Source of the DNA: Planotetraspora phitsanulokensis
Lineage (GTDB): Bacteria > Actinomycetota > Actinomycetes > Streptosporangiales > Streptosporangiaceae
Direction: 5' to 3'
DNA: 64,000 nt
Assembly (NCBI RefSeq): GCF_016863295.1
Contig: NZ_BOOP01000003.1
Location: forward strand, 124,001-188,000
In this document: piece after piece, positions 8,949 to 16,275 of the stretch
Position numbering within the stretch: position 1 is the stretch's first letter
Layout: each line of letters begins with the position of its first letter
Translations under genes and position numbers: made by a program
The notes under the pieces: model-generated
What the model saw: the letters and a program-made list of their open reading frames with translations, nothing else
What the model was told of the DNA's origin: nothing
The model's database searches: none

Positions 8949-9895
8949 GCGCTCCTCGGCGTCGCGCGGCACGTACCGGCACCGGTCGCCGGTACGTGCC
9001 GCGGTGGCGGGTGCTGGCCGTCTTCCTGCTGCCGGCGTTCCTGCTCTACTCGGTGTTCATCATCTATCCGCTGGTCAGCGCGCTCGACTACAGCTTCTTC
9101 GAGTGGCGCGGGATCCGGCAGGCGGGGTTCGCCGGGCTCGACAACTACCGGGACCTGCTGAGCGTCTACCCGTACGACCAGCAGCTGTGGCGGGCGTTCG
9201 CGCACAACGGGCTGTTCTTCGCCGGGACCATGCTGGTCCAGAACACGGTCGGGCTGCTCTTCGCCGTCCTGCTGTTCCGGTACGGCCGCGGCAAACGGTT
9301 CCTGCAGGCCTCGTTCACCACGCCGTACCTGGTCGACCCGCTCGTCGTCGGCTACCTGTGGAGCCTGCTGCTCAACCCGACGTTCGGCCCGGTCAACGCG
9401 CTGCTCGAAGCGGTGGGCCTGGACTCGTGGGCGTTGCCGTGGCTGGGCGACACCCACACGGCGCTGCCGATCGTCATCCTGGTCAACGCGTGGCAGTGGG
9501 TGGGCTTCCCCATGCTGTTGTTCTCCGCCGCGCTCGCCAGCATCCCGGCCGAGTACCACGAGGCCGCGCGGGTCGACGGGGCCTCGGCCTGGCAGGCGTT
9601 CCGGCGGGTCACGCTGCCACTGCTCACTCCCGCGATCGGCGTGGTGAGCGTGCTGACGTTCATCGGCAACTTCAACGCCTTCGGGCTGGTCTACGCGATG
9701 GCCGGGTCGACCGGGTCCCCTGCCGGCTCGACCGACGTGCTCGGCCTGCTGTTCTACCGGGTCGCGTTCGTGGAGGGAGGCGTGGAGGCGATCGGGCGGT
9801 CCTCGGCGCTCGCCGTGCTGATGTTCGTGTTCATCTTCGGGGTGTCGCTGCTGGCCACCTCGTACTTCCGCCGCCGCGAACGGAGGCTGGTGTGA
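8927..9895 (+). CDS. ABC sugar transporter permease 1 (MalF-like)
   Basis: A 322-residue inner-membrane permease with about six transmembrane helices. The cytoplasmic EAA loop that docks the ATPase reads EYHEAARVDGASAWQAFRRV. GTG 8927 has GAAGGG nine bases upstream and overlaps the binding-protein gene by 22 bases, so translation is probably coupled. No ATPase gene is in the operon. Many actinomycete CUT1 transporters share a multitask ATPase (MsiK) encoded elsewhere, and that is the likely arrangement here. Confidence 0.88.
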   Translation: MVQARELSAPRRRAARTGTGRRYVPRWRVLAVFLLPAFLLYSVFIIYPLVSALDYSFFEWRGIRQAGFAGLDNYRDLLSVYPYDQQLWRAFAHNGLFFAGTMLVQNTVGLLFAVLLFRYGRGKRFLQASFTTPYLVDPLVVGYLWSLLLNPTFGPVNALLEAVGLDSWALPWLGDTHTALPIVILVNAWQWVGFPMLLFSAALASIPAEYHEAARVDGASAWQAFRRVTLPLLTPAIGVVSVLTFIGNFNAFGLVYAMAGSTGSPAGSTDVLGLLFYRVAFVEGGVEAIGRSSALAVLMFVFIFGVSLLATSYFRRRERRLV

Positions 9896-10722
9896 CGGCC
9901 GGGCGCCGGGCGCCGGGGCGGGTCGCCGTCCACGTGCTGCTGTGGGGGTACGCGGTCGTCGCGCTGCTGCCGCTGGTCGTCATGCTGCTCAACTCGCTGC
10001 GGCCGACGAGCGAGGTCTTCACCGCGCCGCTCGGGCTGCCGACGTCCCCCACGTTGCGCAGTTACGGCCAGGTGTGGACGGATGCGTCGTTCAGCACGTA
10101 CTTCCTGAACTCGCTGACCGTCACCTGCGGCGCGGTCCTGCTCGGCACGGCGGTCTCCGCGCTGGCGGCCTACCCGCTGGCCCGCTACGACTTCTTCGGC
10201 AACCGGGTGCTCGGCGCGTACTTCCTGGCCGGCCTGATGTTGCCGATCCGGCTGGGCCTGGTGCCGATCTTCTACCTCATGGACTCCATGGGCCTGATCG
10301 ACTCGCTGCTCGGTCTCACGCTGCTGTACGCCGCGTCCGGGGTGCCGTTCTGCATATTCGTTCTGTCGGCGTTCTACCGTTCCCTGCCGGGCGAGCTGGA
10401 CGAGGCGGCCCGGCTCGACGGGGCGGGCGAGTTCCGGATCTTCGGGCAGATCATGCTGCCGCTGGTGCGGCCGGCCCTGGCGTCGGTGATGCTGTTCCAG
10501 TTCGTACCGCTGTGGCATGAGTTCCTCTACCCGCTCGTGCTGCTGCGCTCCGACGAGAAGTTCACGATCCCGCGCGGGTTGTCGCAGTTCTTCGGCGAGT
10601 ACACGACCGACTGGTCGGCGCTGTTCGCCGGGCTGGTCCTCGCCACGGCGCCGCTGTTCGTGCTGTTCGTCCTGGCGACCAGGCAGATCATCGCCGGATT
10701 GACCGCCGGTATGAGCAAGTAG
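9892..10722 (+). CDS. ABC sugar transporter permease 2 (MalG-like)
   Basis: A 276-residue membrane protein, the partner of the preceding permease. The EAA loop is ELDEAARLDGAGEFRIFGQIM and a conserved C-terminal hydrophobic segment follows. GTG 9892 overlaps the upstream stop by four bases, with GGAGG five bases before it. Reading the same frame further upstream runs antisense-like through the neighbouring genes and has no membrane character, so the short start is preferred. Confidence 0.87.
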   Translation: MTAGRRAPGRVAVHVLLWGYAVVALLPLVVMLLNSLRPTSEVFTAPLGLPTSPTLRSYGQVWTDASFSTYFLNSLTVTCGAVLLGTAVSALAAYPLARYDFFGNRVLGAYFLAGLMLPIRLGLVPIFYLMDSMGLIDSLLGLTLLYAASGVPFCIFVLSAFYRSLPGELDEAARLDGAGEFRIFGQIMLPLVRPALASVMLFQFVPLWHEFLYPLVLLRSDEKFTIPRGLSQFFGEYTTDWSALFAGLVLATAPLFVLFVLATRQIIAGLTAGMSK

Positions 10723-10752
10723 TCAAGGACTGGCACGATTTACCCTGTACAC

Positions 10753-10765
10753 GTCAGAAACTTGC
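10753..10765 (+). promoter_or_regulatory. Candidate MurR binding motif before the murR-like gene
   Basis: GTCAGAAACTTGC lies just upstream of the ribosome site of the RpiR-family gene. It matches GTAAGTAACTTCC at 1703-1715, in the nagZ promoter, at 10 of 13 positions. This is the only link between the two sites, and either could be coincidental. Confidence 0.35.
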
Positions 10766-10776
10766 ACGGAGGCGAC

Positions 10777-11664
10777 GTGGACCCCGGTGGCGACAACTCG
10801 AGCGGCATCCTGGTGCGACTGCGCGGAGCGATCCCGTCTCTGCGGCCCGCCGAGCAACGGGTCGCGCACGCGGTGCTGGCCGACCCTCAGGGGGTCGCCG
10901 ACCGGCCGATCGGCGTGCTCGCCCGCGAATGCGGCACCTCGGAGACCACCGTGCTGCGGTTCTGCCGCGCCATCGGGCTGCGCGGCTACCCCGAGTTGCG
11001 GCTCACGCTCGCCCGCGAGGCGACGCGGGAGGCGTCGCGCGCCGGCGGGGGCCGGCCGCTCGACGGCGACATCAGCGTCGACGACCCGCTGGAGGAGATC
11101 GTCGCCAAGATCGGCTACAGCGACTCCCGAGCGGTGGCGGAGACCGCCGAGCACCTCGACGTCGCCGCCCTGGAACGCGCGGTCGACGCGATCGTCGAGG
11201 CCCGCCGGGTGGATCTCTACGGCGCGGGGGCGAGCGGGTTCGTCGCGGCCGACCTGCACCAGAAGCTGCACAGGATCGGCCTGATGGCGTTCGCCTGGCA
11301 GGACTTCCACAGCGCCCTCACCTCGGCCGCGCTGCTGCGCAAGGGCGACGTGGCGATCGGCATCTCGCACACCGGCACCACGGTCGACGTGCTGGAGGCG
11401 CTGCGGCTCGCCAACGACCACGGGGCGACCACGATCGCGATCACGAACTTCCACCCCTCACCGATCACCGAACTCGCCGACATCGTGCTGAAGACGGCGG
11501 CCCGCGAGACCCCGTTCCGCTCCGGCGCGATGGGCAGCAGGATCGCCCAGCTCACCGTCATCGACTGCCTCTTCGTCGGGGTCGCCGCCCGGCGGACGTA
11601 CGACGAGACCCTCACCGCTCTCGAGGAGACCTACCGCGCGATCAGCAGCCGCCGGCGCAGGTGA
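10777..11664 (+). CDS. RpiR-family transcriptional regulator (MurR-like)
   Basis: A 295-residue regulator. The N-terminal helix-turn-helix domain (LRPAEQRVAHAVLADP, then ARECGTSETTVLRFCRAIGL) is followed by a SIS domain (DLYGAGASGFVAADL and ISHTGTTVDVLEAL) that binds a phosphosugar. In Bacillus and E. coli, MurR of this family senses MurNAc-6-phosphate and controls MurNAc catabolism. Its place at the end of the salvage operon supports the same role. GTG 10777 is chosen because GGAGG ends four bases before it; an upstream TTG at 10762 overlaps that site. Confidence 0.85.
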   Translation: MDPGGDNSSGILVRLRGAIPSLRPAEQRVAHAVLADPQGVADRPIGVLARECGTSETTVLRFCRAIGLRGYPELRLTLAREATREASRAGGGRPLDGDISVDDPLEEIVAKIGYSDSRAVAETAEHLDVAALERAVDAIVEARRVDLYGAGASGFVAADLHQKLHRIGLMAFAWQDFHSALTSAALLRKGDVAIGISHTGTTVDVLEALRLANDHGATTIAITNFHPSPITELADIVLKTAARETPFRSGAMGSRIAQLTVIDCLFVGVAARRTYDETLTALEETYRAISSRRRR

Positions 11665-11708
11665 GCACGGCCGTGGCCGTCACGCACGGGTGAAGGCCGC
11701 GGGTTCCG

Positions 11709-11759
11709 GGGCCTGTACGGACTTCGGATCTCCAGACGGGTTGGCGGCTTCGGATCCAC
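11709..11759 (+). repeat. Copy 1 of a diverged 50-base interspersed repeat
   Basis: This segment begins GGGCCTGT and ends CGGATCCAC. It aligns with 13151-13200 over 51 columns with 40 identities and one gap, in the same orientation. Both copies are intergenic and flank the three-gene DUF2089 cluster. They could be ends of a decayed insertion element or a small interspersed repeat. Confidence 0.5.
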
Positions 11760-11793
11760 AAGCCGGCTCCGCGGAGGCGGAGGCCGAATGGAA

Positions 11794-11823
11794 GGAGGGG
11801 CCACTCGTCCGAGTGGCCCCTCC
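11794..11823. terminator. Strong hairpin terminator, convergent
   Basis: GGAGGGGCCACTCG at 11794-11807 pairs exactly with 11810-11823, giving a stem of at least 12 base pairs once a realistic loop is allowed. There is no T-run, as is usual in such GC-rich genomes. It lies between the murR-like gene (+) and the SHOCT-like gene (-). Confidence 0.75.
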
Positions 11824-11894
11824 GCTGCGCGCCGACGAGCGGCTAGGCTTCAGATTGGCAGTTCAACCGTGCTCTGCTGTGGCGGGCGCGGCCT

Positions 11895-11920
11895 CGAGAG
11901 GGTGTTCCAGCACCCTCTCG
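11895..11920. terminator. Second hairpin terminator in the same gap
   Basis: CGAGAGGGTG (11895-11904) pairs perfectly with CACCCTCTCG (11911-11920) around a six-base loop. It lies 25 bases past the stop of the minus-strand SHOCT-like gene and probably terminates that operon. Confidence 0.7.
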
Positions 11921-11944
11921 GGGGCCCGTCCAACCGGACGGTGC

Positions 11945-12367
11945 CTACTCGCAGAAGACACGCACTCTGGCCTCGGACTGGTCGACCTCCACGATCATCT
12001 CGTCGAGGTGCTCCACGAGCTCCTCGAGCTGTTCGGGCTTGAGCTGCGTCAGGTCGAACGGCACGCCCGACTTGTTCATTTCGGCGGTGGCCTTGGCCAG
12101 TGCCTGCGGCGGGATCAGGGCCGCCAGCCGTACGCCGGCCCGCAGCAGCTGCAGCGGCACCCGCACGTTGACCCGCGTCGGCTCGTCGTCCTCGATGGCG
12201 TCCACCACCACCCGCAGGTACTTCGCCTTGCCCTTCGGCCGGGTGTCGAGACTCGACGCCGGCGGCGTCTGGTCCCGTTCGAGCACGGCGATGAGCTGCT
12301 CCGCCTCCTCTGCGGTGATCTTGCCCTCGGCCAGCATGTCGAGGACGTCCTTGCGCTGTTCGTTCAT
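11945..12367 (-). CDS. SHOCT-like domain protein
   Basis: A 140-residue cytoplasmic protein. The first 30 residues (MNEQRKDVLDMLAEGKITAE and following) form the short helical SHOCT-like module found at the N-terminus of YvlB/LiaX-type envelope-stress proteins. The rest is an uncharacterised domain with a basic core and an acidic helical C-terminus. AGGAGAG lies just before the chosen ATG. It is the third gene of a minus-strand operon with the membrane protein and the DUF2089 regulator. Function is unknown; a membrane-stress role is suggested only by domain association. Confidence 0.75.
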   Translation of the reverse strand: MNEQRKDVLDMLAEGKITAEEAEQLIAVLERDQTPPASSLDTRPKGKAKYLRVVVDAIEDDEPTRVNVRVPLQLLRAGVRLAALIPPQALAKATAEMNKSGVPFDLTQLKPEQLEELVEHLDEMIVEVDQSEARVRVFCE

Positions 12368-12378
12368 CGGAATCTCTC

Positions 12379-12636
12379 CTATCGGATGGTTACGAGCACA
12401 GCCGTACGGCCCTGCTCGACGTCGACCCGGGTGCCGGGCGACGCGGTTACGATGCGCCAAGCGGCGCCGAATGCCCGCGCCACATTGACGCGGAACACGA
12501 GACAGGCCACGGCCGCCCCCAGTACGGCCAGGACCACGACCGGTGAGAACACGAGCACTACGGGGAGCACCGGGACCCAGATCCGGAGGGGACGACCGTC
12601 CGGGCGTTCGACCCGCACGGTCACCAACTGCGGCAT
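12379..12636 (-). CDS. Small membrane protein of the DUF2089 operon
   Basis: An 85-residue protein. A basic N-terminus (VRVERPDGRPLRIWVPV) is followed by one or two closely spaced hydrophobic helices (VLPVVLVFSPVVVLAVLGAA, about 23-48) and a short polar tail. Its ATG shares one base with the stop of the DUF2089 gene (TGATG), so translation is coupled. No family is recognised. It may anchor or sense for the two soluble partners. Confidence 0.75.
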   Translation of the reverse strand: MPQLVTVRVERPDGRPLRIWVPVLPVVLVFSPVVVLAVLGAAVACLVFRVNVARAFGAAWRIVTASPGTRVDVEQGRTAVLVTIR

Positions 12637-13013
12637 CACGTCCGGCCCTCCAGTTCGGACAATGCCTGCTGTGCGGTGATCTCGCCGCGGCGCAGCCGAT
12701 CGATGACGTCGGCCCGCGACGGCGCCGGATCGGTCTCGACGAAGTCGAGCATCTGCATGATCCGGTTCAGTCGCGATTTGATCGTCGGGTAGCTCACTCC
12801 GAAGATCCGCTCCATCTCCTTGATGGAACCGTGGCACCGCACGAACGCCGTGACGAAGACCTGATCCTCGACGTTGAGCTGAGCCAGTTGCGGCAACTCG
12901 AACTCGCCCTCGATCGCGACGCCGCTGCCCGCCAGGCGCACCCGCTCGACGACGAACGGCCGGCCCCGGGTCAGGTTCGTGAGTTCCTGCCAATCCATCG
13001 TCTGCTCTGTCAT
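12636..13013 (-). CDS. DUF2089-family DNA-binding regulator
   Basis: A 125-residue protein from ATG 13013. The DUF2089 core has a strand-rich N-terminus (FELPQLAQLNVEDQVFVTAF) and a predicted helix-turn-helix (EMERIFGVSYPTIKSRLNRI). A C-terminal SHOCT-like tail (RRGEITAQQALSELEG) resembles the N-terminus of the protein encoded third in this operon. The promoter places the transcription start at or next to the ATG, so the message is probably leaderless. An inverted repeat in the promoter suggests autoregulation. Confidence 0.82.
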   Translation of the reverse strand: MTEQTMDWQELTNLTRGRPFVVERVRLAGSGVAIEGEFELPQLAQLNVEDQVFVTAFVRCHGSIKEMERIFGVSYPTIKSRLNRIMQMLDFVETDPAPSRADVIDRLRRGEITAQQALSELEGRT

Positions 13014-13014
13014 A

Positions 13015-13049
13015 TTTAAAGTTATACCCGGCACGACTTTAACTTTCAA
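13015..13049 (-). promoter_or_regulatory. Leaderless promoter with inverted repeat, DUF2089 operon
   Basis: On the minus strand TTGAAA (13044-13049) and TATAAC (13021-13026) are separated by exactly 17 bases, close to consensus. Only seven bases separate the -10 box from the ATG. TTAAAGT at 13016-13022 and its exact complement ACTTTAA at 13036-13042 have centres 20 bases apart, two helical turns. This suits a dimer of the DUF2089 protein. Confidence 0.7.
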
Positions 13050-13471
13050 GAAGTTGATCTTAATTTTCTTAAACTCGCGCCCCCTCCGAGCTCGTCGCCG
13101 GCCCGCCGCCCCGCCCTGCGGCCTGTCACGACCCCGCCGCCGTCGATCCAGGGCCTGTGCGGACTCGAATCTTCACGCAGGTCAGAGGCTCCGGATCCAC
13201 GCGAAGGCACTAATTCAGTCGCCGACGGGGCGCCGTCTGCGGCAGCATGGCCGTGATGTCCCGAGCGTAGAAGCACCTCGATCACCAGCAGGGGAAGGTC
13301 CCCGGAGCCACCGGCCCGGCGTGACGACCGTCCCCTGCTGAGGCCGCATGCCGTCAGCAGCGCCTGGGCCTCTCCTACGCGCCGCTCCCCCATCTGGGAT
13401 GACGAGGATCCGCTGGCGGATCCGAATGTGATCGATGTGCAGGCGTCGAGTACGCCGAGAAATGGACTGAC
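13050..13471. other. Non-coding gap between the DUF2089 operon and the amidase
   Basis: About 420 bases without a supportable gene. The left end (13050-13075) is unusually AT-rich for this genome and adjoins the DUF2089 promoter. The middle carries the second copy of the interspersed repeat. No clear promoter for the amidase gene was found. Confidence 0.5.
13151..13200 (+). repeat. Copy 2 of the diverged 50-base repeat
   Basis: This is the partner of 11709-11759: 40 of 51 aligned columns identical, with the best conservation at the two ends (GGGCCTGT and CGGATCCAC). Strong conservation at the ends is what transposon termini often show, but no terminal inverted repeat pair or transposase was seen. 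Confidence 0.5.
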
Positions 13472-14890
13472 ATGGAACTCCACGAGTACGCGCGGTATGA
13501 CGCCGTCGGACTTCGTGACCTGATCGCAGCGGGCGAGGTCGGCGCCGAGGAGGTCGAGAGCGCCGCCCGGCACGCCCTGGCCATGGCCGACGCGGAGGTG
13601 AACGGCCTGGCCCTGCCGGTGTTCTCACCCGCGCTCGACCACGCCGGGGACGGGCCGTTCACCGGGGTGCCGTTCCTCATCAAGGACCACGGGCCGGTGG
13701 CTGAGGGGGTCCCGTTCTTCCTCGGCAGCCGGAGCCTGCCGGGCATCGTTGCCCAGCACGACAGCGACCTGATGGCACGCTTCCGCGCCGCCGGCCTGGT
13801 GACCCTGGGCCTGACCACCGTGCCGGAGATGGCGATCAGCTTCTCCACCGAATCGGTCAAATACGGGCCGACCCGCAACCCGTGGGATCCGGAGCGGGGC
13901 GTGGGCGGTTCGAGCGGCGGTGCCGCCGCCCTTGTCGCGGCGGGCGCCGTGCCCGTGGCGCATGGCAGCGACGGCGCGGGGTCCCTCCGGATCCCCGCCT
14001 CCTGCTGCGGGCTCGTCGGGCTGAAGCCGAGCCGGGGCCGCGTCACGTGCGGCCCCGACCTGGGGGAACCGATGCTCGGCATGGCGTACGAGTTCGCGCT
14101 GACGCGCACCGTCCGCGACACCGCCCACCTCCTGGACGCCGTCCAGGGGCCGGGTGTCGGCGACAAGTACACCGCGCCGCCGCCACGTGGCCGATATGCC
14201 GACGACGTGGGGGCCGACCCCGGCTTCCTGCGCGTGGCCGTGACGACCAAGGCCTGGTCGGGCGTAGTCGTGGACGGCGAGGTGGCCGCGGCGGCGGTCG
14301 AGGTCGGTCGCCTGCTGGAGGAGATGGGGCATCCCGTCACCGACGCGAGCCCGGTCCTCGACTGGGACGACGTCATGCGGGCCGCGGTGGCCGAATCGGT
14401 CGCGCTCGCGTCTCCGCTGCTCCTGGCTCCCCGGCGGCCGGACCCGGCCAGGATGGAAGCCGTCTCCAGGCGACTCCTTCAGGTCGCCGGCGACTACAGC
14501 GCGCTGGACATGATGGCCGCCTTCGGCGCGCAGAATCGGGTGACCCGGTCGGTGGGGGCGTTCTTCACCGAGTACGACCTGCTCGTCACCCCGGCCTTGG
14601 GCCGCCTCCCCGCACCCCATGGCACTCTGCGCTACGACGATCCCGGACACACCCTGACGAGCTGGCTGACGTCGCTCTTCGACTACGGCCCGTTCACCAT
14701 GGTGTTCAACGTCTCCGGGCAGCCCGCCATCAGCCTACCGCTGGGCATGAGCGCCGGTGGCCTGCCGATCGGGGTGCAGCTCATCGCCGGCTACGGCCGT
14801 GAGGATCTGCTGCTCCGGGTCGCCGCCCGGCTGGAACAGGCCATGCCCTGGAAGGACCGGATCCCCCGGTTCTTCGTCGGGCGGCGCTGA
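13472..14890 (+). CDS. Amidase-signature family hydrolase
   Basis: A 472-residue member of the amidase-signature superfamily. The catalytic Ser-cisSer-Lys set is visible: Lys in FLIKDHG (about residue 70), the Gly/Ser-rich GGSSGGAAALV (about 147-157) and GSDGAGSLRIPA, carrying the nucleophile near 172. Length and C-terminal region fit acyl-amide hydrolases of broad specificity. A GatA role is unlikely because no gatB or gatC lies nearby and the sequence is not tightly GatA-like. The substrate is unknown. It is convergent with the GntR gene downstream. Confidence 0.88.
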   Translation: MELHEYARYDAVGLRDLIAAGEVGAEEVESAARHALAMADAEVNGLALPVFSPALDHAGDGPFTGVPFLIKDHGPVAEGVPFFLGSRSLPGIVAQHDSDLMARFRAAGLVTLGLTTVPEMAISFSTESVKYGPTRNPWDPERGVGGSSGGAAALVAAGAVPVAHGSDGAGSLRIPASCCGLVGLKPSRGRVTCGPDLGEPMLGMAYEFALTRTVRDTAHLLDAVQGPGVGDKYTAPPPRGRYADDVGADPGFLRVAVTTKAWSGVVVDGEVAAAAVEVGRLLEEMGHPVTDASPVLDWDDVMRAAVAESVALASPLLLAPRRPDPARMEAVSRRLLQVAGDYSALDMMAAFGAQNRVTRSVGAFFTEYDLLVTPALGRLPAPHGTLRYDDPGHTLTSWLTSLFDYGPFTMVFNVSGQPAISLPLGMSAGGLPIGVQLIAGYGREDLLLRVAARLEQAMPWKDRIPRFFVGRR

Positions 14891-14900
14891 AAGGACGGCT

Positions 14901-14937
14901 CCGCAGGCCCGCTCGCCTCAGGGGGGCGAGCCTGCGG
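14901..14937. terminator. Bulged hairpin between convergent genes
   Basis: CCGCAG (14901-14906) and GCTCGCC (14911-14917) pair with CTGCGG (14932-14937) and GGCGAGC (14925-14931), leaving a four-base bulge. The right arm lies in the last codons of the GntR gene. A shared terminator is plausible. Confidence 0.5.
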
Positions 14938-15286
14938 GCCGAAGGGCCGCCTCGACGATGCCGAGTGCCTCGCGCTCGTCGAGGCCGACGCTGGCGACGA
15001 CGGCCGCGTATTCGGCGGCCGCCTGGACGGCCCGCTCACGGGCCCGCTCGCCGGCCGCCGACACGAACGACCCCGCCCTCCCCCGGGTCTCGATCAGCCC
15101 GGCCTCCTCCAGCTCCCGGTAGGCACGGCCCACCGTGTTGACGGCCAGGCCGAGGTCGGTCGCGAGCCGGCGGATGGTCGGCAGACGGGAGCCCACCGGC
15201 AGCGTGCGGTCCTGAATCCGCCGGGCGAGCTGGGCCCGCAACTGCTCGAACGGCGGCACCGGCGAGCCCGCGTCGATGACGATCAT
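14918..15286 (-). CDS. GntR-family regulator, YtrA subfamily
   Basis: A 122-residue protein with an N-terminal winged helix (PPFEQLRAQLARRI; RLPTIRRLATDLGLAVNTVGRAYRELE) and only a short helical tail. This small size is typical of the YtrA subfamily, which controls adjacent membrane-protein or ABC genes. Its ATG overlaps the stop of the upstream membrane-protein gene by four bases, so the two are co-translated. The long inverted repeat before that operon is its probable target. Confidence 0.85.
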   Translation of the reverse strand: MIVIDAGSPVPPFEQLRAQLARRIQDRTLPVGSRLPTIRRLATDLGLAVNTVGRAYRELEEAGLIETRGRAGSFVSAAGERARERAVQAAAEYAAVVASVGLDEREALGIVEAALRPAGSPP

Positions 15287-16110
15287 CGAACGCCCACCAC
15301 GCGCCGCGCCATGGCCGCGGCACACGGCGTCCTGACGTGGACGGCGATGTAGGCGCCCAGGCCCAGCAGCACGAAGCCGATGGAGGCGGCGTTCCACCAG
15401 CCGGGCGCGGTCCCTAACAGCAACACCACCGGCAGCGACCACAGCACGGCCGGCATGGTGCTCTCTCTCGCGTCCTCGATGCGCATGATGACGTCGGCCG
15501 TCAGCGAGACCTCGTCCTCGGCCACGACCGGCCGGGCCAGCAGGTCGCGCAACTGCAGGACCGAGCCGGCGGCGACCCCTGCCACGGCGACCAGCAGCAC
15601 GACGGCCCCGTGCCGCGCGGTGCCCTCGCCGACGGCGAGGGCACTCCCCGCCAGCGCGAACGCGCCGCCGAAGGTTCCTGCCGCCAAGAAGGCATACGGC
15701 CGTCCGAGCAGGGCCCGCCAGCCGAGTTGCGTCGGATGGGCCGCCCGCCGCGCCAGCGACTCCCCGGTCTGCCTGTCGACCCGCCGCACCCAGGCGTCGA
15801 CCATCATCCGGGCCAGCAACAACCCGACGATCAACACGCTCAGGACCAGCACCTTCGCCGGCGGATGCGACGCGTCCCCGCCGGACGCGGACGTGGCCAG
15901 CAGGTCGGAGGCCTGCACCAGCGCGGCCCCGAGGATCAGCACGGCCGGCAGGACACTGGCGAGGAGCCGTGCCCGGCGCCGCACCGCCAGTCGCGCGGTC
16001 AGCAACGGCGTCGGCGCACCGTCGCCGAGGCCGTGCCGTCGCAGCCAGGCTCCCGCGGCTTGAACGTCGAACTGCCGCCGCCCGGAGCGCGGCATGAAGC
16101 CGTTCATCAT
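15283..16110 (-). CDS. Polytopic membrane protein, partner of the YtrA-type regulator
   Basis: A 275-residue protein with about six hydrophobic segments (for example ASVLPAVLILGAALVQASDL, VLVLSVLIVGLLLARMMV and a C-terminal pair). A soluble basic N-terminus contains GAWLRRHGLGDGAPTPLLTARL. AAGGAGAAGGGC precedes tandem ATG codons at 16110 and 16107. No family is recognised. Some YtrA-controlled operons encode membrane proteins tied to envelope stress, which is the only functional hint. Confidence 0.75.
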   Translation of the reverse strand: MMNGFMPRSGRRQFDVQAAGAWLRRHGLGDGAPTPLLTARLAVRRRARLLASVLPAVLILGAALVQASDLLATSASGGDASHPPAKVLVLSVLIVGLLLARMMVDAWVRRVDRQTGESLARRAAHPTQLGWRALLGRPYAFLAAGTFGGAFALAGSALAVGEGTARHGAVVLLVAVAGVAAGSVLQLRDLLARPVVAEDEVSLTADVIMRIEDARESTMPAVLWSLPVVLLLGTAPGWWNAASIGFVLLGLGAYIAVHVRTPCAAAMARRVVGVR

Positions 16111-16123
16111 GCCCTTCTCCTTA

Positions 16124-16167
16124 TGTCGCAAGCTTTGTATCAACATATTGCGTCATCGCTTGCGACA
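16124..16167 (-). promoter_or_regulatory. Long inverted repeat, candidate YtrA-type operator
   Basis: TGTCGCAAGC (16124-16133) and its perfect complement GCTTGCGACA (16158-16167) flank a 24-base centre. On the minus strand a possible -35 TTGACT lies just outside the distal arm and CAATAT sits in the centre as a possible -10. The proximal arm lies immediately before the ribosome site of the membrane-protein gene. A widely spaced dyad upstream of a GntR operon suggests autoregulation. Confidence 0.6.
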
Positions 16168-16275
16168 AAGTCAACAGAGAGGGCGTTCGGCACGGGCGAG
16201 AGCGCCTCCACGACCCGCTGCCGGATCAGGAATGCACCAGGACACCCATGGCCGGGAACCCCGTTCCACGCGCGT

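Noticed and set aside
8833-9891. Long open frame continuous with permease 2 and overlapping permease 1
   Set aside because: The upstream part is arginine/alanine-rich frame shadow of permease 1 with no membrane segments. The permease-2 start at 9892 has GGAGG.
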